Source of the DNA: CAZKTO01 sp964555685
Lineage (GTDB): Bacteria; Chloroflexota; Dehalococcoidia; SHYB01
Assembly (NCBI GenBank): GCA_964555685.1
Contig: CAZKTO010000089.1
Coordinates: forward strand, 1-7,925
DNA length: 7,925 nucleotides
Reading direction: 5' to 3'
Shown here: piece by piece, positions 1-6,333 of the stretch
How positions within the stretch are numbered: the first letter of the stretch is position 1
Layout: every line of letters starts with the position of its first letter
Notes under the pieces: model-generated
Told to the model about the DNA's origin: nothing
The model's input: the letters and a program-made list of their open reading frames with translations, nothing else
Databases searched by the model: none
Made by a program: the position numbers and the translations under genes

Positions 1-738
1 GACGTGGAGGGGGAACTGGCCCGACTTGCCGACGGCGCCGGAGAAGACGCCCAGGGCCAGCCAGGTGAGGCCCACACCGCCCAGGGCGCCCGCCTGCACG
101 GCCGCCTCGATCCCATCGATCTCCAGCGTGCCCGTGGCCACGTAGGCCCAGACGATGGCGGCGAAGAAGCCCACGTCTCCCAGGCGCGTGACCAGGAAGG
201 CCTTCTTGGCGGCGTCGGCGGCCAAGGGGTGATCCTCGGCGGCCTTGCCCTGGCCCCAGAACCCGATCAGCAGGTACGAGCAGAGGCCCACAAGCTCCCA
301 GAAAACGTACATGAGCGCCAGGTTGGAGGCCATGACCAGGCCCAGCATGGAGGCCGTGAAGAGGGACATATAGGCGTAGTAGCGGACGTAGCCCGTATCG
401 CCGCGCAGGTACTCGGTCCCGTAGACCTGGACGAGAAGGCTGACGCCGGTGACGAGGACGACCATGACGGCGGTGAGCCCGTCCATCGTCAGGCCCACGT
501 TGATGACCAGGGGCCCGATGGTCAGCCACTCGTGGGGCGCGTAGCCCAGGTCGTGGCCCCCGGCGTTGACGGTCTTGACGAGGGCGGTGAGCGCCAAGCA
601 GAAGGAGGCGAGGATCAGGACGACGGTGACGACGCCGGCGCCGCGCCATGAGGGGCCCACCAAGGGCCGCAGCGCCGCCAGCAGGACGAAGGACGCCAGC
701 GGCAGGAAGAAGATCGACCAGGCGGCCAGCTCAGGCAT
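1..738 (-). CDS. nuoL: NADH-quinone oxidoreductase subunit L (NuoL), partial: N-terminal 246 residues, 3' end off the window
   Basis: This is the large antiporter-like membrane subunit of complex I, which carries a proton channel and the long lateral helix. The frame is open from an ATG at 738 to base 1, so about 60% of a usual ~620-residue NuoL is missing beyond the left edge. The translation starts MPELAAWSIFFLPLASF and is hydrophobic throughout, with about seven membrane segments. The family signature WELVGLCSYLLIGFW lies at residues 147-161, and its Glu148 matches the channel glutamate of TM5. The last visible residues, GAVGKSGQFPLH (234-245), hold Lys238, the TM7 pump lysine. The segment AAKKAFLVTRLGDVGFF (176-192) is also typical. 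Its start is 3 nt after the stop of the small DUF2007-like gene, so it belongs to the nuo transcript. nuoM and nuoN are expected further downstream but cannot be seen. Confidence 0.97.
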   Translation of the reverse strand, partial: MPELAAWSIFFLPLASFVLLAALRPLVGPSWRGAGVVTVVLILASFCLALTALVKTVNAGGHDLGYAPHEWLTIGPLVINVGLTMDGLTAVMVVLVTGVSLLVQVYGTEYLRGDTGYVRYYAYMSLFTASMLGLVMASNLALMYVFWELVGLCSYLLIGFWGQGKAAEDHPLAADAAKKAFLVTRLGDVGFFAAIVWAYVATGTLEIDGIEAAVQAGALGGVGLTWLALGVFSGAVGKSGQFPLHV

Positions 739-741
739 GGG

Positions 742-939
742 TTAGATCTTCTTCAGAATCTCGTCGGCCACGTGCTCGCGGCCGCGGGGGACGTAGACGA
801 TGAACCGGCTCGTCTCGCTCCAGGAGCGGATGTCGCCCTCGGGCAGGATACGGGAGGGCAGCCCCTCGGCGTCGAAGAGCTCCTTCCACATCTCGGCGAT
901 GAGCAGGTTGGCGGCCCTCTTGTACGGCGTCCAGGACAC
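742..939 (-). CDS. Small DUF2007-like protein encoded inside the nuo operon (65 aa)
   Basis: This 65-residue protein starts at a GTG (937-939) only 4 nt after the nuoK stop and ends 3 nt before nuoL. An AAGGGG Shine-Dalgarno-like run lies 7 nt upstream of the GTG. The predicted layout is a helix (about residues 9-24, rich in Ala, Leu and Glu, ending DAEGLPSR), a strand, then FIVYVPRG (46-53) and a final helix ADEILKKI (58-65). The pattern 'helix - aGIPs - strand - VpvpRe - A.eIL' resembles DUF2007, a small ferredoxin-like-fold family often labelled 'putative signal transducing protein'. It is soluble, with no cysteines, no membrane segment and no signal peptide. It is not a core complex I subunit. 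Its place suggests an accessory, assembly or regulatory role, but that is inference. The family call rests on pattern recognition only. Confidence 0.8.
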   Translation of the reverse strand: MSWTPYKRAANLLIAEMWKELFDAEGLPSRILPEGDIRSWSETSRFIVYVPRGREHVADEILKKI

Positions 940-943
940 CGGC

Positions 944-1252
944 CTACCCCTTCATGCTGCTTTCCACCGTGACGTCCACGGACTCGCGGTTGCGGAAGAT
1001 GGCGATGACGATGCCGAGGCCCAGGGCCACCTCGCCGGCGGCCACGGTGATGATGAAGAGGACGAAGATGTGGCCGGTCATCAGCGTGGGCGTAACGAAG
1101 CGCGTCACGGCGAGGAAGGCGAGGTTCACGGCGTTGAACATGAGCTCCACGCTCATGAGGATGGTGATGATGTTCTTCTTGGTCAGGGCGCCCACGAGGC
1201 CGATGGAGAAGAGGACCGCCGAGAGGATGAGATAGTGCTCGAGGCCGGCCAT
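944..1252 (-). CDS. nuoK: NADH-quinone oxidoreductase subunit K (NuoK)
   Basis: This is the small three-helix membrane subunit of complex I, related to MrpC, which forms part of a proton path. The protein is 102 aa, normal for the family, with helices at about residues 8-23, 28-50 and 62-88. It carries both conserved membrane glutamates: Glu36 in SVELMFNAVNL and Glu74 in AAGEVALGLGIVI. The ATG at 1252 is preferred because it overlaps the nuoJ stop as TGATG and puts the glutamate at position 36, as in E. coli. A GTG one codon upstream (1255) would add a single residue and cannot be excluded. A GGAGG site lies 8 nt before the ATG. The C-terminal tail (ESVDVTVESSMKG) is polar, as usual. The stop is followed after 4 nt by the DUF2007-like gene rather than directly by nuoL. 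Confidence 0.97.
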   Translation of the reverse strand: MAGLEHYLILSAVLFSIGLVGALTKKNIITILMSVELMFNAVNLAFLAVTRFVTPTLMTGHIFVLFIITVAAGEVALGLGIVIAIFRNRESVDVTVESSMKG

Positions 1253-1755
1253 CACTCATCCCTCCCGCGGGCGATGACGACGGCGCCGATCAAGGCGGCG
1301 AGGAGCAGGGCCGAGGCGATCTCCAAGGGCAGGACGAACCGGCTGGTGAAGAGCGTATCGGCCAGGGCGGAGGTGGTGCTATCCGGGGGCGCCTCGGCGG
1401 AGAGACGCCATTCGGTGTTGACGATGGCGACGACGAAGGTCGCCAGCAGCAGGCCGCCCAGGAAGAGGCCCGGGGCGTGCCAGCGATTGGAGGGGTTGCC
1501 CTGCTGGACGTCGCGGGTCAGGAGCACGGCGAAGATGAGGAGGATGGAGATGGCGCCGGCGTAGATGAGGACCTGGACCGCGGCCACGAAGTCCGCATTC
1601 AGGGTGACGAAGAGGCCAGCCACGGAGAGAAAAGTGACCACCAGGAAGAGGGCGGCCCGGAACATGTCCCGCAGCATGATGACGCCCAGGGCCGATCCGA
1701 CGGCAACCACGGCCATCATCCAGAACGCGATGGATGCGCCAGCGCCGAGGTGCAT
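1252..1755 (-). CDS. nuoJ: NADH-quinone oxidoreductase subunit J (NuoJ)
   Basis: This membrane subunit of complex I sits between NuoA/H and NuoK in the arm; its TM3 takes part in the coupling rearrangement. It has 167 aa and about five hydrophobic helices (roughly 8-25, 33-52, 57-80, 94-112, 139-162). The family signature VQVLIYAGAISILLIFAVLL lies in TM3 (residues 60-79). The stretch between TM4 and TM5 (NTEWRLSAEAPPDSTTS) is the usual variable loop. The protein ends with a short charged tail, ARGRDE. The ATG lies 2 nt after the nuoI stop, and GAGGAGG, about 13 nt upstream inside nuoI, is the likely ribosome site. Its TGA overlaps the nuoK ATG, which points to coupled translation. Nothing is truncated or odd. 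Confidence 0.96.
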   Translation of the reverse strand: MHLGAGASIAFWMMAVVAVGSALGVIMLRDMFRAALFLVVTFLSVAGLFVTLNADFVAAVQVLIYAGAISILLIFAVLLTRDVQQGNPSNRWHAPGLFLGGLLLATFVVAIVNTEWRLSAEAPPDSTTSALADTLFTSRFVLPLEIASALLLAALIGAVVIARGRDE

Positions 1756-1757
1756 CG

Positions 1758-2249
1758 CTACCGGCCGGCCTCCTCGCCGGTGAGCGACGTCTGGTCCTCG
1801 AAGGCGACGCCGTGCAGGTGGGGGCGCGCGAAGGCGCTGGGCTTCTTCATGGAGCTGCGCAGCTCGTCGACGTGGACGACCATGCTCTTGCGGGTAAAGG
1901 TGGCCCGCTCGAAGCCAGTGCCCATGAAGAGCGCGTCATAGGGGCAGGCCTCGACGCACAGGCCGCAGAACATGCACCGGCCCGTATCGATATCGAAGAC
2001 CTCGATCTTGTAGCGGTCGCCGACGTTGGGATCGGGCGCCGGGTCGGTGACGATGCGAATGGTGCCCAGGGGGCAGTACTTAGCGCAGGAGGCGCAGCCG
2101 GTGCAGCGGTCCTCGTACCAGACGAACTCGTAGCCGCGGAAGCGCGGATAGGGGTGGCTCTTCTCCTCCGGGTACTGCTGCGTAAAGGGCTTCTTGAAGA
2201 GGTGCTTGAACGTCACCCCCATGCCCTTCAGGATACCTTCTCCGTACAT
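1758..2249 (-). CDS. nuoI: NADH-quinone oxidoreductase subunit I (NuoI), 2x[4Fe-4S] ferredoxin-type
   Basis: This peripheral-arm subunit passes electrons through clusters N6a and N6b towards N2 in NuoB. It has 163 aa with two complete 4Fe-4S motifs: CTGCASCAKYCP (Cys49, 52, 55, 59) and CMFCGLCVEACP (Cys92, 95, 98, 102). In each motif the fourth cysteine belongs to the partner cluster, as is normal for this fold. The N-terminus has the amphipathic membrane-contact helix of the family (GILKGMGVTFKHLFKK, residues 5-20) and then YPEEK. The C-terminal tail beyond residue 130 is variable. The ATG lies 2 nt after the nuoH stop with a GAGGGGGG run 6-7 nt upstream. In this operon it follows nuoH directly, as in most nuo clusters. 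It can only receive electrons from a NuoEFG-like or other donor module not encoded here. Confidence 0.98.
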   Translation of the reverse strand: MYGEGILKGMGVTFKHLFKKPFTQQYPEEKSHPYPRFRGYEFVWYEDRCTGCASCAKYCPLGTIRIVTDPAPDPNVGDRYKIEVFDIDTGRCMFCGLCVEACPYDALFMGTGFERATFTRKSMVVHVDELRSSMKKPSAFARPHLHGVAFEDQTSLTGEEAGR

Positions 2250-2251
2250 GG

Positions 2252-3538
2252 CTAGCCCCCCCTCGCCACGATCTGCACGCCGCCGAGGGCCGGCGACGGG
2301 ACCATGACCGCCCGTTCCGGCGGCGCGGGCTCAGGAGCCCGGCCAAAGAACCCTGCCAGCCTGGCCGCGCCCGCGATGGCCACGGCGGCGGCGCCGAAGT
2401 TGACGGCGATGAGCCACTCCGGCAGACCGTCCGGGTAGGCGATGACCTCGGCGGCGGTGGCGAAGGTGTTGACGATGGCCAGCGGCAGCAGGAACTTCCA
2501 CCCGAACGTCATGATCTGGTCGACCCGCAGGCGGGGGATGGTGGCCCGGACCCAGATGAAGGCCGAGATGATGAAGAGCATCTTGAGGACGAACCAGGCG
2601 TAGCCCGGCAGGAAGAAGGGCCCCTTCCACCCGCTCAGGAAGAGCGTGGCGATGATGCCGGAGAAGCCGATGATGGCGGCGTACTCGCCCAGCTGGATGA
2701 GGCCCCACTTCATGCCGCTATACTCGGTGTGGAAGCCGGCGACGATCTCGGAGTCGGCCTCCAGGAGGTCGAAGGGGGTGCGGTTCAGCTCGGCGGAGAC
2801 GGCGATGATGAAGATGATGAAGCCCAGCGGCTGCCACAGGATGTTGGGGATGAAGCGCTGGCCCTCGGCGATCTCGCTCAGGCTCATGGAGCCGGTGAGG
2901 AGGACGACGCCCACGGTGGCGAGGATGAGGGGGATCTCGTAGCTGACGAGGAGCGCCACGGCGCGCATGGCCCCGAAGAGGGCGAACTTGTTGTTGGAGG
3001 ACCAGCCGGCCATGAAGACGGCGACCTCGGCGGCGCTGCCGATGGCGACGACGTAGAAGATGCCGATATCCAGGTCCGCGAGGACGGCGTGCTGGGCCCA
3101 CGGGATAGGCGCGAGGATGAGGAGCACGGGCGCGGCGAAGGCCAGGGGCGCCAGGGAGAAGACGAGCCGGTCGGCGGCGCGGGGCGTCGTATCCTCCTTG
3201 GTCATGAGCTTGACGGCGTCGGCGATGGGCTGGAGCAGGCCGAAGGGGCCGACGCGGTTGGGCCCGATGCGGTGCTGGAAGCGGCCCAGCAGCTTCCGCT
3301 CAAGCAGCACGATGTACGGGACGCCGGCGGCGGCGATGTTGATGACGATGAAGCCGCCCAGGAGGCCCATGACCAGGAGGATGGACCAGTCCGGGAAGCC
3401 GCCGGGCTGGTGGCCGCCCATGGCGCGGCACAGCGAGTCACCGGCGCGCGGGAAGAGGTTGATCCCCCACTCGCGCCAGAAGCTCATGCCGTCCCAGAAC
3501 CCGTCCAGCTGGCAGCCGGTGGCCAGATCGGGCGGCAT
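2252..3538 (-). CDS. nuoH: NADH-quinone oxidoreductase subunit H (NuoH), with N- and C-terminal extensions
   Basis: This membrane subunit forms the quinone chamber and the start of the E-channel at the junction of the two arms. It has 428 aa, against about 325 in E. coli. The conserved core starts with LLERKLLGRFQHRIGPNRVG (residues 78-97) and continues with MTKED, GWSSNNKFALFGAMRA, SYEIPLI, RTPFDLLEADSEIVAGFHTE, YSGMKWG and RLRVDQIM. All expected charged residues of the matrix loops are present. About 44 residues precede the core compared with E. coli, including Cys9 and Cys37 and a WREWG stretch. The C-terminus adds another hydrophobic segment and a Pro/Ala-rich tail (about residues 390-428). 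The ATG at 3538 overlaps the nuoD stop (TGATG) and has GAGGTG 8 nt upstream, so I take it as the start. Met18 is a possible alternative. Confidence 0.96.
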   Translation of the reverse strand: MPPDLATGCQLDGFWDGMSFWREWGINLFPRAGDSLCRAMGGHQPGGFPDWSILLVMGLLGGFIVINIAAAGVPYIVLLERKLLGRFQHRIGPNRVGPFGLLQPIADAVKLMTKEDTTPRAADRLVFSLAPLAFAAPVLLILAPIPWAQHAVLADLDIGIFYVVAIGSAAEVAVFMAGWSSNNKFALFGAMRAVALLVSYEIPLILATVGVVLLTGSMSLSEIAEGQRFIPNILWQPLGFIIFIIAVSAELNRTPFDLLEADSEIVAGFHTEYSGMKWGLIQLGEYAAIIGFSGIIATLFLSGWKGPFFLPGYAWFVLKMLFIISAFIWVRATIPRLRVDQIMTFGWKFLLPLAIVNTFATAAEVIAYPDGLPEWLIAVNFGAAAVAIAGAARLAGFFGRAPEPAPPERAVMVPSPALGGVQIVARGG

Positions 3539-4641
3539 CAGCGGTCCACCTCGCCCATGTTGATATCGATGCTCCCGAAGATGACGATGAGGTCGGCGAT
3601 CTTCCAGCCCACCAGCATCTCCCGCAGGAGGCTCAGGTTGATGAAGGAGGGCGACCGGATGGCGCAGCGGTAGGGCGCGATGGACCCGTCGCTGACCAGG
3701 TAGAAGCCCAGCTCGCCCTTGGGGCTCTCCACGTGGCCGTAGGCCTCGCCCTGGGGCGGGCGCAGGAGCATGGGCAGCTCGGCGCGGAAGGGGCCCTCCG
3801 GGATCTGCTCCATGCACTGGCGGACGATGCGGATGCTCTGGCGCATCTCCTCCAGGCGCACGAGGAAGCGGTCGTAGCTATCGCCCACGCGGCCCACGGG
3901 GATATCGAACTGGAGGCGGTCGTAGACCTCGTAGGGATCGGCGCGGCGCAGATCGAAGGGGACGCCGCTGGCGCGGAGCACCGGGCCGGTGAGGGCGCCG
4001 TTGATGGCCGTCTCCGCCTTGAGGATGCCGACGTTCTTCGTCCTGGCGACGAGGATCTCGTTCTCGCGCAGGAGCTGCTCGTAGTCGCCGATGCGGGCCG
4101 GGAGCTCGCCGATGACCTGCTTGAGCGCGGGCATGAACTCGGGGGGCAGGTCGTCCTGGACGCCGCCCACGCGCATGTAGCTCACGGTGATGCGGGCGCC
4201 GCAGGCCATCTCGAACAGGTCCAGGATCTTCTCGCGCTCACGGAAGGTGTACATGAGGGGCGTGCCGAAGGCGCCCAGGTCCTGGAGGAAGAAGCCGATC
4301 ATCATCATGTGGCTGGCAAGGCGGTTGAGCTCGGCCATGATGACGCGAATGTACTGGGCCCGCTCGGGGGCCTGGATGCCCATGAGCCGCTCGACGGCGA
4401 GGACGTAGGCCTGGTTGCTGGTCATGGGGGCCACGTAGTCCAGCCGGTCGGTGAGGGTGATGACCTGAGTGTAGGTGCGCTCCTCGGCCAGCTTCTCGGA
4501 GCCGCGGTGGAGGTAGCCGAAGACGGGCTCCACGTCGTGGATGACCTCGCCGTCGAAGGCGACGCGCATGCGGAAGACGCCGTGGGTGCTGGGGTGCTGG
4601 GGCCCAATGTTGACGGTGATGGGCTCGGTCTTCAGCGGCAT
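3538..4641 (-). CDS. nuoD: NADH-quinone oxidoreductase subunit D (NuoD, 49-kDa subunit)
   Basis: This peripheral-arm subunit, related to the large subunit of NiFe hydrogenases, forms the quinone-binding site together with NuoB. It has 367 aa and is not fused to nuoC. Family signatures run from end to end: NIGPQHPSTHGV (11-22) with the quinone-site loop histidine His20, GYLHRGSEKLAEERTY (42-57), DRLDYVAPM (65-73) with the quinone-contacting Tyr69, AELNRLASH, and GEVDR at the C-terminus. The protein begins only about ten residues before the first motif, so the variable N-terminus of many homologs is absent. The ATG at 4641 is 29 nt after the nuoC stop, the largest gap in the operon, and no good Shine-Dalgarno site precedes it. 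The TGA overlaps the nuoH ATG, where nuoE, nuoF and nuoG would stand in E. coli. Confidence 0.98.
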   Translation of the reverse strand: MPLKTEPITVNIGPQHPSTHGVFRMRVAFDGEVIHDVEPVFGYLHRGSEKLAEERTYTQVITLTDRLDYVAPMTSNQAYVLAVERLMGIQAPERAQYIRVIMAELNRLASHMMMIGFFLQDLGAFGTPLMYTFREREKILDLFEMACGARITVSYMRVGGVQDDLPPEFMPALKQVIGELPARIGDYEQLLRENEILVARTKNVGILKAETAINGALTGPVLRASGVPFDLRRADPYEVYDRLQFDIPVGRVGDSYDRFLVRLEEMRQSIRIVRQCMEQIPEGPFRAELPMLLRPPQGEAYGHVESPKGELGFYLVSDGSIAPYRCAIRSPSFINLSLLREMLVGWKIADLIVIFGSIDINMGEVDR

Positions 4642-4670
4642 GGCGAAGCGTCGTCTCTCGTGGGCGGCCG

Positions 4671-5123
4671 CTAGGGCCGCTGGAGGAGAAAGTCCTTGCG
4701 CAACGGATGGCCCTGGAAGCCGTCCCAGAGCATGATCCGCTTGAGGTCCGGGTGGCCCTGGAAGCGCACGCCCATGAGGTCGTAGACCTCGCGCTCCTGG
4801 AGCGCGGCGCCCTTCCAGACGCCCGAGACGGAGGGTACCGTGGGCTCCTCGCGGCCCATGGCCCAGGCCTTGAGAACGGTCAGGTGGTTGTGCCGGAGCG
4901 AGAGGAGGCGGTAGACGACCTCGAAGTGGTCGACGCGGTCGACCGCGGTGAGGTAGACGAGCATCTGGAAGTCCAGGGCGCCGTCGTCGCGGAGGTAGAG
5001 GCAGAGCTCGGCGAGCCGGTCCGGGTGGAGGCGCAGGCCCGCCTCAGTAATCTCGGCCACGGCGCCGGGGAAGCGGGCATCGATCCTCGCGGCGAGGTCG
5101 GAGGCGGGATAGAGGCTAGTCAC
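4671..5123 (-). CDS. nuoC: NADH-quinone oxidoreductase subunit C (NuoC, 30-kDa subunit)
   Basis: This soluble peripheral-arm subunit of complex I has no redox cofactor and packs against NuoD and NuoI. It has 150 aa, at the short end for bacterial NuoC proteins. The family signature EREVYDLMGVRFQGHPDL (residues 110-127) followed by KRIMLWDGFQGHPLRKDF is complete. Upstream are the expected FQMLVYLTAVDR (52-63) and FEVVYRLLSLRHN (67-79) stretches. The start is a GTG (5121-5123) that overlaps the end of nuoB by 8 nt, with GGAGG about 10 nt upstream. No better in-frame start gives the usual length. It is a separate gene, unlike the nuoCD fusion of enterobacteria. Confidence 0.97.
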   Translation of the reverse strand: MTSLYPASDLAARIDARFPGAVAEITEAGLRLHPDRLAELCLYLRDDGALDFQMLVYLTAVDRVDHFEVVYRLLSLRHNHLTVLKAWAMGREEPTVPSVSGVWKGAALQEREVYDLMGVRFQGHPDLKRIMLWDGFQGHPLRKDFLLQRP

Positions 5124-5739
5124 GAACGAGGGCCCTCCGCTTGCCGATGCTACCCTGGCGGATCTTCTCGTGGAGCTTCATGACGGCGTACAGGAGCGCA
5201 TCGGGCCGGGGGGGACAGCCGGGGACGTAGACGTCCACGGGGATGACGCGGTTGACGCCGGGGACGACGCTATAGGACTCGTAGTAGGGGCCTCCGGAGG
5301 TGGCGCAGACGCCCATGGAGATAACCCAGCGGGGCTCGGCCATCTGCTCGTAGATGCGCTTGATGGGGACGGCCATCTTCCAGGTGACGGTGCCGGCGAC
5401 GATCATGAGGTCGGCCTGGCGGGGCGAGGCGCGGAAGGCCTCCATGCCGAAGCGGGCGATATCGAACCGGCTCATGGCGCTGGACATCATCTCGAAGGCG
5501 CAGCAGGCCAGGCCGAAGGTGAGGGGCCACAGCGAGTTCTTGCGCCCCCAGCTCGCGAGGGCGTCCACCGAGGTGACGAGGACGTTGCGCTCCACGTCCT
5601 CCGGCACCAGGAGGGGGTCGTCCTTGAGCTGGCGCGGTGAGTCGCGGATGAGCCGCTCGACCTCGGCGCCCTCCTCGCGGTCGAGGCGCAGCGAGAGATC
5701 GCGCGAGATCCGGCCCTCGGGCTCCTGTCGCTCCTCCAT
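5116..5739 (-). CDS. nuoB: NADH-quinone oxidoreductase subunit B (NuoB, PSST), cluster N2 subunit
   Basis: This subunit holds the terminal [4Fe-4S] cluster N2, which hands electrons to quinone. It has 207 aa. The four N2 ligands are present: the tandem Cys79-Cys80 in GLACCAFEMM, Cys145 in SMGVCATSGG and Cys175 in VYVPGCPPRPDAL. Other landmarks are WGRKNSLWPLTFG (64-76), ARFGMEAFRASPRQADLMIV (95-114), and the YYESYSVVPGVNRVIPVDVY run before Cys175. The first ~50 residues are highly charged (Glu, Arg, Asp) and poorly conserved, about 15 longer than in E. coli, while the C-terminal tail is short. The chosen ATG lies 2 nt after the nuoA stop with GGGGA 5 nt upstream. A GTG three codons earlier, overlapping nuoA, is a less likely alternative. 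Confidence 0.98.
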   Translation of the reverse strand: MEERQEPEGRISRDLSLRLDREEGAEVERLIRDSPRQLKDDPLLVPEDVERNVLVTSVDALASWGRKNSLWPLTFGLACCAFEMMSSAMSRFDIARFGMEAFRASPRQADLMIVAGTVTWKMAVPIKRIYEQMAEPRWVISMGVCATSGGPYYESYSVVPGVNRVIPVDVYVPGCPPRPDALLYAVMKLHEKIRQGSIGKRRALVRD

Positions 5740-5741
5740 CG

Positions 5742-6110
5742 CTATCCCCACTCGAGCGCCTTCTTGCGCCACTGGTAGACCAGCCCCGCGCCGAGGATGG
5801 CGATGAAGACGATCATGGCGCCAAAGCCGAACCACTCGAGCTCCCTGGCGCGGACGGCCCAGGGGAAGAGAAAGACGGCCTGGATGCTGAAGATGAGGAA
5901 GGAAAGGGCGAAGTAGTAGTAGCGAAAGTTGAACCGGACCCAGGAGCCGCCGACGGTGCGCATACCGCACTCGTAGGTATCGCTCTTGACGCGGCCGGGC
6001 CGGTGGGGCTTGACGCCGACAACGGTGAGGGCGTAGGGGAGGAGGAGCATGGTGGCCGGGACGACGATGGCGAAGAGGACGAAGATCCCCACCATCGAGA
6101 AGGCTTCCAT
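5742..6110 (-). CDS. nuoA: NADH-quinone oxidoreductase subunit A (NuoA, ND3), first gene of the operon
   Basis: This is the three-helix membrane subunit of complex I at the arm junction. It has 122 aa, normal for the family, with helices at about 7-31, 66-88 and 95-115. The hallmark loop between TM1 and TM2 is complete: DTYECGMR (44-51) with Cys48, then WVRFNFRYYYFAL. TM2 reads LIFSIQAVFLFPWA. Most homologs have IFDVE here, so the conserved aspartate and glutamate are replaced by Ser75 and Gln77, which is unusual and was checked at codon level (AGC and CAG). The ATG at 6110 has a GGAG site 8 nt upstream (6119-6122). It is the first gene after the divergent promoter region, with a good promoter about 90 nt upstream. 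The stop is 2 nt before nuoB. Confidence 0.97.
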   Translation of the reverse strand: MEAFSMVGIFVLFAIVVPATMLLLPYALTVVGVKPHRPGRVKSDTYECGMRTVGGSWVRFNFRYYYFALSFLIFSIQAVFLFPWAVRARELEWFGFGAMIVFIAILGAGLVYQWRKKALEWG

Positions 6111-6200
6111 GTCGGCTGCTCCCCGTGCGATGGCCGCGCGCCGACCCTGAGCGGAGCGGGACCGGCGGCCCGATTGCGCCAGGTTTCGCCTAGGCCCGCC

Positions 6201-6229
6201 ACTATAGCACAGGGCAGTGCGGGCCGCAA
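6201..6229 (-). promoter_or_regulatory. Sigma70-type promoter of the nuo operon
   Basis: Reading the minus strand, TTGCGG (6229-6224) is followed after exactly 17 nt by TATAGT (6206-6201). The latter is preceded by TG one base upstream, giving the extended -10 TGCTATAGT. This matches the housekeeping consensus at 5 of 6 positions in the -10 box and at the first three of the -35 box. It is an AT-rich island in GC-rich DNA. Transcription would start near 6194 and leave a leader of about 85 nt before the nuoA ATG. A short GCAC/GTGC inverted repeat (6207-6210 and 6217-6220) lies in the spacer and could be an operator half-site pair, but that is weak. Confidence 0.6.
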
Positions 6230-6250
6230 GGTGAAATATTGCACAATCGA

Positions 6251-6277
6251 GGGGAGAGCGTTTCTGGGCAACGCCCC
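6251..6277. repeat. Imperfect hairpin in the divergent intergenic region
   Basis: GCGTT (6258-6262) and AACGC (6270-6274) form a 5-bp stem around a 7-nt loop. The flanking GGGG (6251-6254) can pair with CCC (6275-6277) across a small bulge. It lies between the nuo promoter and the hydrolase start. It could be an operator or simply chance in GC-rich DNA. The rest of the 223-nt gap shows no gene. Confidence 0.25.
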
Positions 6278-6298
6278 TGCGCGGGAGGGGGAATTGGT

Positions 6299-6327
6299 TT
6301 GACCGCCGTGGAGACGGCCGCTACCGT
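6299..6327 (+). promoter_or_regulatory. Possible promoter of the hydrolase gene giving a leaderless transcript
   Basis: TTGACC (6299-6304) and TACCGT (6322-6327) are separated by 17 nt. The -35 box is 5 of 6 to consensus. The -10 box keeps only the T, A and final T positions. The -10 box ends 6 nt before the ATG at 6334, so transcription would begin at or next to the start codon. This agrees with the absence of any Shine-Dalgarno sequence before that ATG. This is inference from sequence alone. Confidence 0.35.
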
Positions 6328-6333
6328 GGCGCC

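Noticed and set aside
4..651. Plus-strand open frame opposite nuoL
   Set aside because: The minus-strand frame encodes an unmistakable NuoL over its whole length. The plus-strand product is Asp/Gly/His-rich shadow sequence.
3539..3817. An N-terminal extension of nuoH reaching into nuoD
   Set aside because: The upstream residues are an out-of-frame reading of nuoD, rich in Arg, Pro and His. The TGATG overlap and the GAGGTG site fix the start at 3538.
2729..4674. Long open frames on the plus strand antisense to nuoH and nuoD (about 313 codons each)
   Set aside because: They read as Gly/Ala/Asp/His-rich low-complexity protein with no family motifs. They mirror the codon bias of the well-supported minus-strand genes, as expected in GC-rich DNA.
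5740..5970. An N-terminal extension of nuoB over nuoA
   Set aside because: The extra residues are an out-of-frame reading of nuoA. The ATG at 5739 follows the nuoA stop with a GGGGA site.
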